Source: Ottelia alismoides
Lineage: Eukaryota; Streptophyta; Magnoliopsida; Alismatales; Hydrocharitaceae
Length of the DNA stretch: 64,000 nt
Assembly (NCBI GenBank): GCA_037367405.1
Contig: JAZKJV010010546.1
Location: 22,237-86,236 of the forward strand
Direction: 5' to 3'
How positions within the stretch are numbered: the stretch's first letter is position 1; every line of letters starts with the position of its first letter. Both the position numbers and the translations under genes were made by a program. Of this stretch, positions 44,786 through 53,381 are shown piece by piece. A model generated the notes under the pieces. The model worked only from the letters and a program-made list of their open reading frames with translations, had not been told where the DNA came from and searched no databases.

Positions 44786-45478
44786 TTACTCCAAGAGATA
44801 CTGTTGCGTTCCACACTCGATCGTCAAGGGACGGGCAGGGGCCACGAGCGCGTGGCTCAGGGTGAGGGCGTAGACACCCTTCTCGCGGTGCAATTCCCGG
44901 GACCACAATTCGCGTCCCTCCCGGCTGCGGACCCGCACGAGAGCCCGCTCGGCTTGGGCGCCATTGAGAATCACGGTGATCCACTCGGAGTCAGCGCTGG
45001 CTGCCGCCGCGGCGGGTTTGGCTGCTCCGCGTTGCATCTCGCCGGAGGGCATCAGGTCCACGACGGCCGCCCGCGCGACGAGTTCGGGGGGCGAGCCGCG
45101 CGAAGCGCCGATCCACCATGCCGCCGGTATCAAAACCAGCGTCAATCCGGCCGCCACCGCCAGCCAGGGAATAGCCCTCGGCTTCGGCCTCTGGCGAACG
45201 GCGGCGGGGAGCCGCTGGCGCATCGCCGCCCAAGCGTCGTCGTCCCGCGCTCCTGGCGTGGAGCGGAACTTTTCATATTCGAGGGCTACGGCGTGGCACG
45301 CTTCGCACCAGCCCAAGTGCGCCTTCACTTCGGCAATGGCGAACAGCGAACCGGCGCCATCGAGGGCCGCACCGATCTCGGCCGCCTCGGGATGCGGACC
45401 TTGATTGGCCAAGTCGGCAAAGGCCGCCCGGAAACTCTCGCGGTTCTCGCGGCCGGCGACTCTTACTTCATCATCCAT
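44786..45478 (-). CDS. Zinc-finger anti-sigma factor, single-pass membrane protein
   Basis: The 230-residue protein carries the anti-sigma zinc motif HLGWCEACH (H-x3-C-x2-C) in its N-terminal cytoplasmic domain. One membrane helix follows (AIPWLAVAAGLTLVLIPAAW), then a periplasmic domain of about 100 residues with no named family. It overlaps the end of the ECF sigma gene by 16 bases, the usual arrangement of a sigma/anti-sigma pair. Release of sigma in such pairs often follows regulated proteolysis. A metallopeptidase and a caspase-like protease are encoded directly downstream. Confidence 0.88.
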   Translation of the reverse strand: MDDEVRVAGRENRESFRAAFADLANQGPHPEAAEIGAALDGAGSLFAIAEVKAHLGWCEACHAVALEYEKFRSTPGARDDDAWAAMRQRLPAAVRQRPKPRAIPWLAVAAGLTLVLIPAAWWIGASRGSPPELVARAAVVDLMPSGEMQRGAAKPAAAAASADSEWITVILNGAQAERALVRVRSREGRELWSRELHREKGVYALTLSHALVAPARPLTIECGTQQYLLE

Positions 45479-46050
45479 GGATACACCAGAAGCAAAATCG
45501 AACTCTGAAAAACCGGCCCCAAGCGTTCGGCCAGGACCTTCTTCGCCCGGTGAATTTGTACTTTGACGCTGTTGACGGAGACGCCGAGCCGCTCGGCGAT
45601 GTCGCCGTAGCGCAGTTCGTCAATGACGCTCAACTTCACGCAAGCGCGCATCTGAGGAGGAAGTTCCTCCAATGCCTCCCGGAGTTGCGTCCGTTGTTGA
45701 GTGGCGATGGCCACCTGCAGATGCGATGGCCGCAGGTCCGCAATGTCGGCCGCCTCACCTTGGCGGGCCGCAGTGCGCCGTTGATTCTCCAAATGATGAA
45801 GCCATTTGTTTCGGGCGATCCCAAAAAGCCAGGCGGGAAACGCTCGATCGTCGCGCAGATCGCCGATGCGCGCGAAAACCGTGAGAAATACCTCTTGCAT
45901 CAGATCGTCGGCCGCCTGCGGATCGCTACCCTGGTTTCGATAGTAGGCCGACACTTGCCTGTGCCAAAGCTGGAACAGTATCTCGAAATTGCGTTCCACG
46001 TCGTGCCCAGCCCGGATTGCGGAAATTGTCTGGGATAGCACTGCGTCCAT
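45463..46050 (-). CDS. ECF-type RNA polymerase sigma factor
   Basis: The 195-residue protein has sigma region 2 (DDLMQEVFLTVFARI, FPAWLFGIARNKWLHHLENQ) and region 4 with a helix-turn-helix (LRYGDIAERLGVSVNSVKVQ). It lacks regions 1.1 and 3, as extracytoplasmic-function sigma factors do. It heads a run of minus-strand genes: anti-sigma, HEFFH peptidase and TPR-CHAT protease, and possibly the two genes beyond. It probably drives its own operon, as most ECF factors do. I could not identify the promoter motif by eye in 46051-46219. Confidence 0.93.
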   Translation of the reverse strand: MDAVLSQTISAIRAGHDVERNFEILFQLWHRQVSAYYRNQGSDPQAADDLMQEVFLTVFARIGDLRDDRAFPAWLFGIARNKWLHHLENQRRTAARQGEAADIADLRPSHLQVAIATQQRTQLREALEELPPQMRACVKLSVIDELRYGDIAERLGVSVNSVKVQIHRAKKVLAERLGPVFQSSILLLVYPWMMK

Positions 46051-46219
46051 GGAAGAGACTGATCATACCATTGACCTACGCATTGTGCCGGTTCTAGCGC
46101 CAGGAGGGCGACAGAAGGCGCGCCAGTAGCGGCCCGCGACCTCGCATGCGCCTGCCGTCGAGAGCAGAGTGCAGAGCTTGACCACTAGCCAGCTAAACAG
46201 GTCGGGCGATTGTGCAGCA

Positions 46220-46612
46220 TCACCCCCCCCGCCCGCCCGTCGCCGGGGACGCCGTAACTGCCCGCCGCAGTGCCGGACGGTTTTCTGCTTGTGCTTGTTT
46301 CGCCAGAAACTGTTTGAAGTACCTGGCCGAGTTCTCATACGTCGCATCCGACAGAGTAACCTCGGTGCGGCCCTGATAGCCGAGAGTCTCAACTGCCGAA
46401 ACGATTCTCGCAAGGACGACCTCTCCGTGGGCCGGAGTCAGGGGCGAGCCGTCATCCCAAATCAAAGTCTGGGGCACATACACCACATACTTCCATGAGG
46501 GGAAGAACAACCACGTGCGCCAGCCCTCCTCCTGCACCGGCTCCGACGCCAGGGTCAGCCGATGCTCGCTTTCTTCGTAAAGTAAATGGTCATGATCAAA
46601 GACAGTGACCAC
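46220..46612 (-). CDS. Hypothetical protein, 5' end uncertain
   Basis: This frame of about 130 residues starts at a GTG (VVTVFDHDHLLYEESE) and includes WRTWLFFPSWKYVVYVPQTL and LARIVSAVETLGYQGRTEV. Reading further upstream in the same frame, coding-like sequence continues (WQVFFDGKPGRTILGGNY) to a stop at 46700-46702, without a standard start. A different frame offers ATG 46688, whose reading would join this one if a run of eight A on the plus strand (46652-46659) had one base fewer. The true start is therefore unclear, and a frameshift or slippage is possible. No family is recognised. The last residues are low-complexity. Confidence 0.5.
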   Translation of the reverse strand: MVTVFDHDHLLYEESEHRLTLASEPVQEEGWRTWLFFPSWKYVVYVPQTLIWDDGSPLTPAHGEVVLARIVSAVETLGYQGRTEVTLSDATYENSARYFKQFLAKQAQAENRPALRRAVTASPATGGRGG

Positions 46613-46699
46613 GTAGTTGCCACCCAGAATGGTGCGTCCGGGCTTGCCATCAAAAAAAACCTGCCACTTCTTGCGGGTTTTGGGCCATACTACGGCAAG

Positions 46700-47596
46700 C
46701 TAGCCGGCAGCCGGCGAGGGGGCGGCCGCCAGGTGGCCGCCGATGTGCGCGAAGAAGACATCCTCGAGATCGGCGGCGGCGGGCTCGTAGCCCTCGCCCG
46801 GCGACCCCTCGCTGTACACATGGATCAGCGGCCGCCCGGCGACCAGCTTGCTCGACAGCACCCGCTGCTCCTTTTCGATGGCGGCGAGTTGATCCTTGGT
46901 GACGAGGCGCTGCCAGACGCGGCCCGCCACGCCGTCGACCGCGTTGGCCGTCCGGCCTGAATAGAGCACGCGGCCCTGGTGAATGATGGCCATGTTCTCG
47001 CACAGCTCCATCACGTCCTGCACGATGTGGGTGGAGAGAATGACGACGACGTTCTCGCCGATCTCGGCCAGCAGGTTGTAGAAGCGGTTGCGCTCACCGG
47101 GGTCGAGACCGGCGGTGGGCTCGTCGACGATGAGCAGTTGCGGCTCGCCGATCAACGCTTGCGCGATGCCGAAGCGCTGGCGCATGCCGCCGGAATAGCC
47201 GGTGAGCGCCTTCTTGCGCACCTCCCACAGATTGACGCGCTCGAGCATGGCCTCGACGCGCTGCTTGCGCTGGCTGGCGTTGGTCAAGCCCTTCAGCAGC
47301 GCCAGATGGTCGAGCATGTCGTAAGCGGAGATGCGCGGATAGACGCCGAAATCCTGCGGCAGGAAGCCGAGGCGGCGGCGCACTTCATCCTTCTGGTTCA
47401 AGACGTCAAGCCCCTCGAAGGTGATGGAGCCGGAATCGGCGTCCTGCAAGGTGGCGATCGTGCGCATCAAGGTGGACTTGCCGGCGCCGTTGGGGCCGAG
47501 CAAGCCGTACATGCCGCGCGGGATCGAGAGCGAAACATCGTCCAGGGCGCGGACGCCATTGGCGTAGGTTTTCGAGAGCCGGGTGATCTCGAGCAT
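46700..47596 (-). CDS. ABC transporter ATP-binding protein, orphan
   Basis: The 298-residue ATPase has Walker A GLLGPNGAGKST, Q-loop FLPQDFGVYP, signature GYSGGMRQRFGIAQAL, Walker B LLIVDEPTAGLD and switch LSTHIV. It has a C-terminal extension of about 80 residues. It resembles the CcmA/NatA/GldA-type subunits that work with ABC-2 permeases. No permease is adjacent, so the partner must be encoded elsewhere or the gene has been separated from it. The substrate is unknown. Confidence 0.92.
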   Translation of the reverse strand: MLEITRLSKTYANGVRALDDVSLSIPRGMYGLLGPNGAGKSTLMRTIATLQDADSGSITFEGLDVLNQKDEVRRRLGFLPQDFGVYPRISAYDMLDHLALLKGLTNASQRKQRVEAMLERVNLWEVRKKALTGYSGGMRQRFGIAQALIGEPQLLIVDEPTAGLDPGERNRFYNLLAEIGENVVVILSTHIVQDVMELCENMAIIHQGRVLYSGRTANAVDGVAGRVWQRLVTKDQLAAIEKEQRVLSSKLVAGRPLIHVYSEGSPGEGYEPAAADLEDVFFAHIGGHLAAAPSPAAG

Positions 47597-47725
47597 TGCG
47601 AGTTATTGTGACACGACGACGGGCGGTGGTGCTCGAAAACCACCAGAGCGGTGGAATTCGGCAAGGACGCCGGACGGCTTTTCAAGCACTTGCGCCGCGG
47701 CACGCCGCGTGCAATGACCGGGAGT

Positions 47726-48019
47726 ATGACGCGACTCAGTATCCTTTTTGCCCTGTTGCTCTCGTCGGTGGCCTGCGCGGGACCGCGCGCGTACGGGTAT
47801 GTTTCCTTCGGCGCTCCGCCGCCGTATCCGCGCGCCTATTATGCGCCGCGCCCCTTGATGCCGGGGCCGGGCTACGTGTGGGTGAACGGCTATTGGTCGC
47901 CCGGGCCGTCGCGCTGGCTGTGGACGCCGGGCAGTTGGATGATGCCGCCGCGGCCGCGCGCCGTGTGGGTGGCGCCGCGTTACCACGGGCGCAATTACTA
48001 TCGCGGCTACTGGCGCTAA
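47726..48019 (+). CDS. YXWGXW-repeat small secreted protein
   Basis: This is a small protein of about 97 residues. A signal peptide (MTRLSILFALLLSSVACAG) is followed by proline/tyrosine-rich sequence with WVNGYWSPGPSRWLWTPGSW, the WxxGxW repeat type found in BcpO-related small exported proteins. It ends in a tyrosine/arginine-rich tail. An in-frame ATG at 47714 is an alternative start. The region between it and the ABC gene (47597-47725) serves both divergent units. Confidence 0.75.
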   Translation: MTRLSILFALLLSSVACAGPRAYGYVSFGAPPPYPRAYYAPRPLMPGPGYVWVNGYWSPGPSRWLWTPGSWMMPPRPRAVWVAPRYHGRNYYRGYWR

Positions 48020-48059
48020 CCGGATTGGCGGGCGGCGGCTCTGCTAGCGTGAAAGCTGC

Positions 48060-48773
48060 ATGACCGCCGCCGCCTTCGCCTTGCTCGCCGCTTCGCTGGC
48101 CGCCGCCAGCGAGTGGCGCAACCTGATCCAAAAGGACTCGTTCGCCGGCTGGCGCAGTCCGTCGGGCAAGACGCCGCTGGAAGGCGCGTGGGAAGTGAAG
48201 GACGGCGTGCTGACGGTGAAGCCGTTCGTCCAGCACCGCACCGACCTGTGGACGGTGGACGAGTATCGTGACTTCGAGCTCGAATGGGAATGGCGCGCCG
48301 ACAAGGGCGCCAATAGCGGCGTGAAGTATCGCGTGCAGCAGGCCATCACGCTGGTGGTGGTGGAAGAAGACAAGAAGTGGCGGCCGGTGGCGGATCCGTC
48401 GGCGGCGCCGAAAGAGATCACCCTCGAGTACACGCGAGGGCTGGAATACCAGATGGCCGACGATGAGTTCGAGCCCAGCTCGTTGAAGCGGCCGGACTCG
48501 CGCTCGGGCGGTCTGTATTCGCTTTTTCCTCCCTCCCCGGAGAACGTGAAGCGGCATGGCGAATGGAACCAGAGCCGGCTGGTGGTGCGGGGTGGAAAGG
48601 TGGAACACTGGCTGAACGGCAAGCTAGTGTTGGCCTACGACGAGGCGAAACTCACCGCGCGGCTGAAGGAGACCAAGGCGAGCCTGCGGGTGGCCCAGGA
48701 CCGAGGCCCCCTGGCGCTCCAGTACCATCAGACCCGGGTCGCCTTCCGGAAAATGCGGGTGCGGACCTTTTGA
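48060..48773 (+). CDS. DUF1080 (3-keto-disaccharide hydrolase-type) protein
   Basis: The 237-residue protein has a signal peptide (MTAAAFALLAASLAAASE). The concanavalin-like DUF1080 domain follows: LIQKDSFAGWRSPSG, WEVKDGVLTV, YRDFELEWEWR, ANSGVKYRV, GGLYSLFPP, WNQSRLVVRGGKVEHWLNG. The order and motifs are those of the family now called 3-keto-disaccharide hydrolase. It is probably a periplasmic or surface enzyme that acts on sugars. It stands 33 bases ahead of the exosortase gene on the same strand. Confidence 0.9.
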   Translation: MTAAAFALLAASLAAASEWRNLIQKDSFAGWRSPSGKTPLEGAWEVKDGVLTVKPFVQHRTDLWTVDEYRDFELEWEWRADKGANSGVKYRVQQAITLVVVEEDKKWRPVADPSAAPKEITLEYTRGLEYQMADDEFEPSSLKRPDSRSGGLYSLFPPSPENVKRHGEWNQSRLVVRGGKVEHWLNGKLVLAYDEAKLTARLKETKASLRVAQDRGPLALQYHQTRVAFRKMRVRTF

Positions 48774-48806
48774 TAGCATGTTAGAGCGAGGAACTCTCTC
48801 TCAATC

Positions 48807-49721
48807 ATGGAAATGACCGTGAACCCTCCTGCTGATCAGGCCACCGTGCCTGTGCCTCAGCCCAGCCGGCCGATCGAATGGCCAAAGCTGATCTTGTTCG
48901 CCGTGTTGCTGATCGCCGCCTTCTTTCCGGTAGTGAAGGGAATGGTGAATCAGTGGTGGACTGACGACGACATGGGGCATGGCTTCTTCGTCCCGGTGGT
49001 GGCCGCCTACGTGGCCTGGCAGCGACGGGAGGAGATTCTGGCCGAACCGCTTTCCCCGAGCTGGTTGGGCTTGATGCCACTGTTGTGGGGCTCGCTGCAA
49101 TCGTATCTGGCGAACCTGGGAGCGGAGTTTTTCCTGGCGCGTTCGGCCATCATTTTTTCGGTGGCCGGGGCGGTGTGGCTGGTGTGCGGCACGCGAGTGC
49201 TGAAGCTGCTGGCCTTTCCCATTGCCTTGCTGTGTTTCATGGTGCCGCTGCCGACGGTGATCTATAACCAGATCACGATGCCGCTGCAGTTCTTCGCCAG
49301 TTCCGTGGCGGAAGTGACTCTGAATCTCATCGGCTATCCCGTGTTCCGCGAGGGCAACATCCTCGAGATGGCCAACAATCGACTCTCGGTGGTGGAGGCC
49401 TGTAGCGGCATCCGCTCTTTGTTGACTTTGACGTTCCTCTCGGTGGTGTACGGCTTCTTTGCCGACCAAAAGCCTTGGATGCGCGCGGTCCTGCTGGTGG
49501 GCGTGGTGCCGATCGCCATCTTCGCCAACTCGGTGCGCGTGACGCTGACGGGCATCATCAGCGAATACAACAAGGAGTGGGCCGAGGGCTTCTTCCACAC
49601 CATGGAAGGCTGGGTGATTTTCATGGTGGCTTTCGGCCTGTTGCTTTCGCTCCACAAGTTCGTCAACGGTTTCTACAGTATGCTGCAACGCGCCAAGTCC
49701 GAGGCGCCTTTGGAGGCTTGA
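48807..49721 (+). CDS. Exosortase
   Basis: The 304-residue multi-pass membrane protein has the exosortase catalytic set: cysteine 199 in VVEACSGIRSL, arginine 244 in FANSVRVTLTG and histidine 264 in GFFHTMEGW. It also has the N-terminal motif DMGHGFFVP. Exosortase acts as a transpeptidase that removes PEP-CTERM tails at the inner membrane. The EpsI-like gene follows after seven bases, giving the XrtA/EpsI pairing usually tied to extracellular polysaccharide production. The only PEP-CTERM substrate visible here is at 14.3-15.0 kb. Confidence 0.94.
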   Translation: MEMTVNPPADQATVPVPQPSRPIEWPKLILFAVLLIAAFFPVVKGMVNQWWTDDDMGHGFFVPVVAAYVAWQRREEILAEPLSPSWLGLMPLLWGSLQSYLANLGAEFFLARSAIIFSVAGAVWLVCGTRVLKLLAFPIALLCFMVPLPTVIYNQITMPLQFFASSVAEVTLNLIGYPVFREGNILEMANNRLSVVEACSGIRSLLTLTFLSVVYGFFADQKPWMRAVLLVGVVPIAIFANSVRVTLTGIISEYNKEWAEGFFHTMEGWVIFMVAFGLLLSLHKFVNGFYSMLQRAKSEAPLEA

Positions 49722-49728
49722 TCCAGAT

Positions 49729-50373
49729 ATGAGCACTGCTGCCAAGGTTCTCGCTCTGCTCTTGGGAGCCCAGGCGACCCTCTTCCTCGCTGGAAACCGT
49801 CCGGAAGTGACACCGGCCTCCCGGCCTCTGTCGAATCTGCCGAAGCAATCCGGCGGTTGGCAGAGCGTGTGGGAAGGCAAGGTGACCGACGCCGAGCAGG
49901 AGGTGCTGAAGGCCGACGACACGGTGCTGCGCGCGTACGTGAAAACGGAGCCGAAGCCGGTGAAGGCCAGCCTCTACATCGCTTCATTTCTCACCCAGCG
50001 CGCCGGCCGCGCCCCCCACTCTCCGAAGAACTGTCTGCCGGGCTCCGGTTGGACGCCTTCGGAATCCACCTTCGCGAACATTGCCGTCCCTGGCCGGGCG
50101 GAGCCGCTCGAAGTGAACAAGTACGTTCTGCAGAAGGGCGACAACAAAAGCGTGGTGCTCTACTGGTATCAGTCGCGCGACCGCGCAGTGGCCAGCGAAT
50201 ACTGGGCGAAGTATTGGGTGGTGGTGGACGCCATCCGCCTGAACCGGACCGATTCGGCGCTGGTGCGCGTGATCGTTGACGTGCAGAACAACGACGTCGA
50301 CGGCGCCATGCAGGCGGCCGAGGATTTCGTGAAGAACACCTACGGCGACATCCGGAAGCAACTGCCCGCGTGA
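49729..50373 (+). CDS. EpsI/DUF3485 exosortase-associated protein
   Basis: The 214-residue protein begins with a membrane or signal segment (KVLALLLGAQATLFLAG). It shows the EpsI-family signature HSPKNCLPGSGW followed by a beta-rich region. EpsI-type proteins accompany exosortases of polysaccharide loci, where they are fused to or encoded beside them. The gene is seven bases from exosortase and overlaps the next gene's GTG by four bases, so transcription continues into the metabolic cassette. Confidence 0.92.
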   Translation: MSTAAKVLALLLGAQATLFLAGNRPEVTPASRPLSNLPKQSGGWQSVWEGKVTDAEQEVLKADDTVLRAYVKTEPKPVKASLYIASFLTQRAGRAPHSPKNCLPGSGWTPSESTFANIAVPGRAEPLEVNKYVLQKGDNKSVVLYWYQSRDRAVASEYWAKYWVVVDAIRLNRTDSALVRVIVDVQNNDVDGAMQAAEDFVKNTYGDIRKQLPA

Positions 50374-51296
50374 TTGGCCGCCGTTCGTTCCTGGCGCTTC
50401 CCGCTGCCGCGTTCGCCAAGAGACCGCGGCTCGACCGGACGCGGCTGAGCGTGATGACCGATGAAGTGGGCCGCAACCTGGCCGACGCCATCGGCTTCGC
50501 GCAGCAATATCGCCTGCGCTACGTGGAGCTGCGCGCCGAGCCTGGCGCCGGCTATTACGACATGATGCCGGACGCGAAGCTGAAGGCGGCCAAGCAGCAA
50601 TTGGATGACGCCGGGCTGCGCTGCTCCTTCCTCAACGCCGGCATGCTGAAGTACACGCTGCCGGGCACCAAGGCCGTCCGCTCGGAGAGCTTCTACGAAA
50701 ATCTGTGGAAGAGCAAGGGCTGGACGCCAGAGCTGATGTGGCAGGGCCGGCTAGGCACCGTCCGCCAGGCGCTGGACGCCGCGCAGTTGCTGGGCTGCAA
50801 CCAGATCCGCGCGTTTACCTTCTGGCGCGTGCAGAATCCGCGCGAGGTGTTCCCGCGCCTGAAGGACACGCTGATGGAGATGGGCGCGATCGCCGCCCGG
50901 CGCAAGTGCCGCATCCTGGTGGAGAACGAGCTGGCCTGCAACATGGCTTCCTCGGCGGAAACGGCCGAGCTGCTGACGTTGCTCAAGAAGAGCGAGGGCA
51001 TTGCGCTGAACTGGGATCCGCAGAATTCGGTGGAGTATGACACTGAAGGCGTCTACCCGGCGGGGTTCAAGCTGCTGCCCAAGGGCCGCATCGCGAACGT
51101 GCAGATCAAGGCCGAGGGGCTGATCGGGCCGGGCAAGAAGCTGGATTGGGCGGGCATCGTGAAGGATCTCGAGAAGAGCGGCTACAAGGGGCTTTACGGC
51201 CTCGAGACGCATACGCTGAAGGGGCCGGCCATCAATATCCCCGCGTCGCACGAGTGCCTGAAGGCGATGCTGGCGCTGGTGGGCGAGACGGCCTGA
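50370..51296 (+). CDS. Sugar phosphate isomerase/epimerase-like TIM-barrel protein
   Basis: The 308-residue protein starts at GTG 50370, overlapping the EpsI stop as GTGA. An N-terminal twin-arginine-like motif (RRSFLALPAAAFA) suggests Tat export. The barrel belongs to the xylose-isomerase/AP-endonuclease-2 family. Likely metal ligands are in ILVENEL, ALNWDPQN and GLETHT. It sits in one operon with an MFS transporter and an HpaI-type aldolase, a set that suggests uptake and breakdown of a sugar acid or similar carbohydrate. The exact substrate is unknown. Confidence 0.87.
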   Translation: MIGRRSFLALPAAAFAKRPRLDRTRLSVMTDEVGRNLADAIGFAQQYRLRYVELRAEPGAGYYDMMPDAKLKAAKQQLDDAGLRCSFLNAGMLKYTLPGTKAVRSESFYENLWKSKGWTPELMWQGRLGTVRQALDAAQLLGCNQIRAFTFWRVQNPREVFPRLKDTLMEMGAIAARRKCRILVENELACNMASSAETAELLTLLKKSEGIALNWDPQNSVEYDTEGVYPAGFKLLPKGRIANVQIKAEGLIGPGKKLDWAGIVKDLEKSGYKGLYGLETHTLKGPAINIPASHECLKAMLALVGETA

Positions 51297-51301
51297 CGCC
51301 T

Positions 51302-52588
51302 GTGCGGGAACGGGTGCGCCGCCGCGTGACGTGGCGCCTGATGCCGTTCCTGATGTTCATCTACCTGCTGGCCTACCTCGACCGCGCCAATGTGGGCGTG
51401 GCCAAGCTCGGCATGCAGCGGGCGCTGGGGTTCGACGACGCCGTGATCGGCTTCGGCTCCGGCATCTTCTTCATCGGCTTCCTGATCATGGATATTCCCG
51501 GCTCCCTGCTGGTGGAACGCTGGAGCGCGCGCAAATGGATGGCGCGCATCATGGTCACCTGGGGCCTGGTGGCGACGGCGATGGGCTTCCTCGGGATGGT
51601 GGCCGCCGGCGGGCTGTCACTCGAGCGCCAATTCTACGCGCTGCGCCTGCTGCTGGGCATCGCCGAAGCGGGCTTCTTTCCGGGCGCGATCGTGTATCTG
51701 TCGCATTGGTATTGCGCCGCAGACCGGCCGCGGGCGAAAGCCTGGTTCATACTGGCGCAGCCGCTGGCGGTGGCGCTGGGCATTCCGGCGTCGCGCTGGA
51801 TACTCGACCATGTGGCGTGGAGCGGCCTGGAGGGCTGGCGCTGGGTGTTCATTCTCGAAGGCCTTGCGCCGGTGCTGATGGGCTTCGTCACGTTGTTCTA
51901 CCTGACGGACCGGCCGCATCAGGCGAAATGGCTGGCGGCCGGCGAACGCGAGTGGCTCACCCGCGAGCTCGAGGCCGAGAACCAGCGCAAGGCAGGCGCC
52001 GCGCGCATGTCGATCGCCGACGCGCTGCGCTTCCCGCAGACCTTTATGCTGCTGGCCATCTACTTTCTGATCGTCACCGGCAACCAGGCGCTGATCTTCT
52101 TCCTGCCGTCGATTACCGAGAATCTGCGAGACCTGCCTGTGGAGGCGCGCACGCTGGCGGCCGCGGCGCCTTATGCGTGCAGCGCCATCGGCATTCTCAC
52201 GAACGGCTATTGGGCGCAGCGCACCGGCGCATTGAACTGGCACACGGCGATTCCGCCCATTGCGACGGCGATCTCGCTGTCGTTGACGGTGGCCGTCGGC
52301 GGAGGCCATCCGCTGCTGTTGGTGGCGTTGTTCTGCCTGGCGGGCTTGACGTCGCAGGCGTACTTGCCGCCGTTCTTCACGCTGCCTACGCTGCTGTTCG
52401 GGCAGTCGGCCGCAGCGGCGGCGGTGGGCTTGATCTGCCTGGGCAACCTGGGCGGCTTCTTCGGCCCGTGGCTGTTCGGCGCCCTGAAGACTTCCACCGG
52501 CAGCTACGATACAGGAATCCTGCTGTTGGCCGGGTGCATGGTGCTGGCGGGCCTGCTGGCGACGCGGATTCGCGTGCCGGAGACATGA
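51302..52588 (+). CDS. MFS transporter, anion:cation symporter type
   Basis: The protein of about 428 residues has twelve predicted membrane helices. Its N-terminus (WRLMPFLMFIYLLAYLDRAN) and the loop FLIMDIPGSLLVERWSARKW match the ACS family that takes up hexuronates, tartrate or phthalate. The GTG at 51302 is the first plausible start after the preceding stop. The longer frame reaching back to 51146 runs inside the upstream gene and is not favoured. It is the transport step of the cassette with the TIM-barrel isomerase and the HpaI aldolase. Confidence 0.9.
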   Translation: MRERVRRRVTWRLMPFLMFIYLLAYLDRANVGVAKLGMQRALGFDDAVIGFGSGIFFIGFLIMDIPGSLLVERWSARKWMARIMVTWGLVATAMGFLGMVAAGGLSLERQFYALRLLLGIAEAGFFPGAIVYLSHWYCAADRPRAKAWFILAQPLAVALGIPASRWILDHVAWSGLEGWRWVFILEGLAPVLMGFVTLFYLTDRPHQAKWLAAGEREWLTRELEAENQRKAGAARMSIADALRFPQTFMLLAIYFLIVTGNQALIFFLPSITENLRDLPVEARTLAAAAPYACSAIGILTNGYWAQRTGALNWHTAIPPIATAISLSLTVAVGGGHPLLLVALFCLAGLTSQAYLPPFFTLPTLLFGQSAAAAAVGLICLGNLGGFFGPWLFGALKTSTGSYDTGILLLAGCMVLAGLLATRIRVPET

Positions 52589-52610
52589 GAGACTCGGGGA
52601 GATCCTAACG

Positions 52611-53381
52611 ATGCAAGCCAATCGCTGCCGCGCCAAATTGCAAGCCGGAGACGCCGTCTACGGCGCTTATTTCCGCCATCTCGATCCCGGTGTCGCCGAG
52701 GTGCTGTGCCACTTCGGCTACGACTTTCTGCTGCTCGACGGCGAGCACACGCCGATCGCCGAGCGCGACTGCGAGAACTTCGCCCGCGTCTGCGAGCTGA
52801 CCGGCGTCACGCCCATCGCGCGCGTGCCGGACAACCAGGGCTGGATGATCGGCCGGCATCTCGATACCGGCATGCAGGGCATCCAGGTGCCGATGATCAA
52901 CACCGCCGCGCAGGCGCTGGCGGCCACGCGCGCGGCGAAATACGCTCCGCTGGGGACGCGTGGGCTGGCCGGCGCTCGCGCGGCGAACTACGGGGCGAAG
53001 CTGCCTTTCAGTTTCCCCGAGCATATCGAGCTGTCGAATCGGGAGACTCTCGTCATCCTGCAAATCGAGACGGTGGCGGGCATCGAAGCGCTGCCGGAGA
53101 TCGTGAAGACGCCGCACGCCGACATCATCTTCGTCGGGCCCACGGACTTGTCGCTGTCGCTGGGCCATCCGGGCGACTTCAAGCATCCCGACGTGCAGGC
53201 GGCGTTCGACAAGATTGCGCGGATCGTAATGGATGCGGGCCTGGTGCTGGGCACCTTGGCGTCGACCGTGGAGGCCACGCGCGAATGGCGCGCGCGCGGA
53301 GCTCGCTATGTGATGACGGTGTTCGAAACGATGGCGGGCGCGGCCGTGCGGCAGTATCTAGAGGCCGTTCGCGGCAAGTAG
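52611..53381 (+). CDS. HpcH/HpaI-family aldolase
   Basis: The 256-residue protein carries the family motifs LLLDGEHTP, PIARVPDNQ (arginine), LQIETVAGI (metal-binding glutamate) and FVGPTDLSLSLG (aspartate). Enzymes of this class cleave 2-keto-3-deoxy sugar acids or 4-hydroxy-2-oxo acids to pyruvate plus an aldehyde. It follows the MFS gene by 22 bases. The final 24 bases overlap the convergent hexosaminidase gene. Confidence 0.92.
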   Translation: MQANRCRAKLQAGDAVYGAYFRHLDPGVAEVLCHFGYDFLLLDGEHTPIAERDCENFARVCELTGVTPIARVPDNQGWMIGRHLDTGMQGIQVPMINTAAQALAATRAAKYAPLGTRGLAGARAANYGAKLPFSFPEHIELSNRETLVILQIETVAGIEALPEIVKTPHADIIFVGPTDLSLSLGHPGDFKHPDVQAAFDKIARIVMDAGLVLGTLASTVEATREWRARGARYVMTVFETMAGAAVRQYLEAVRGK

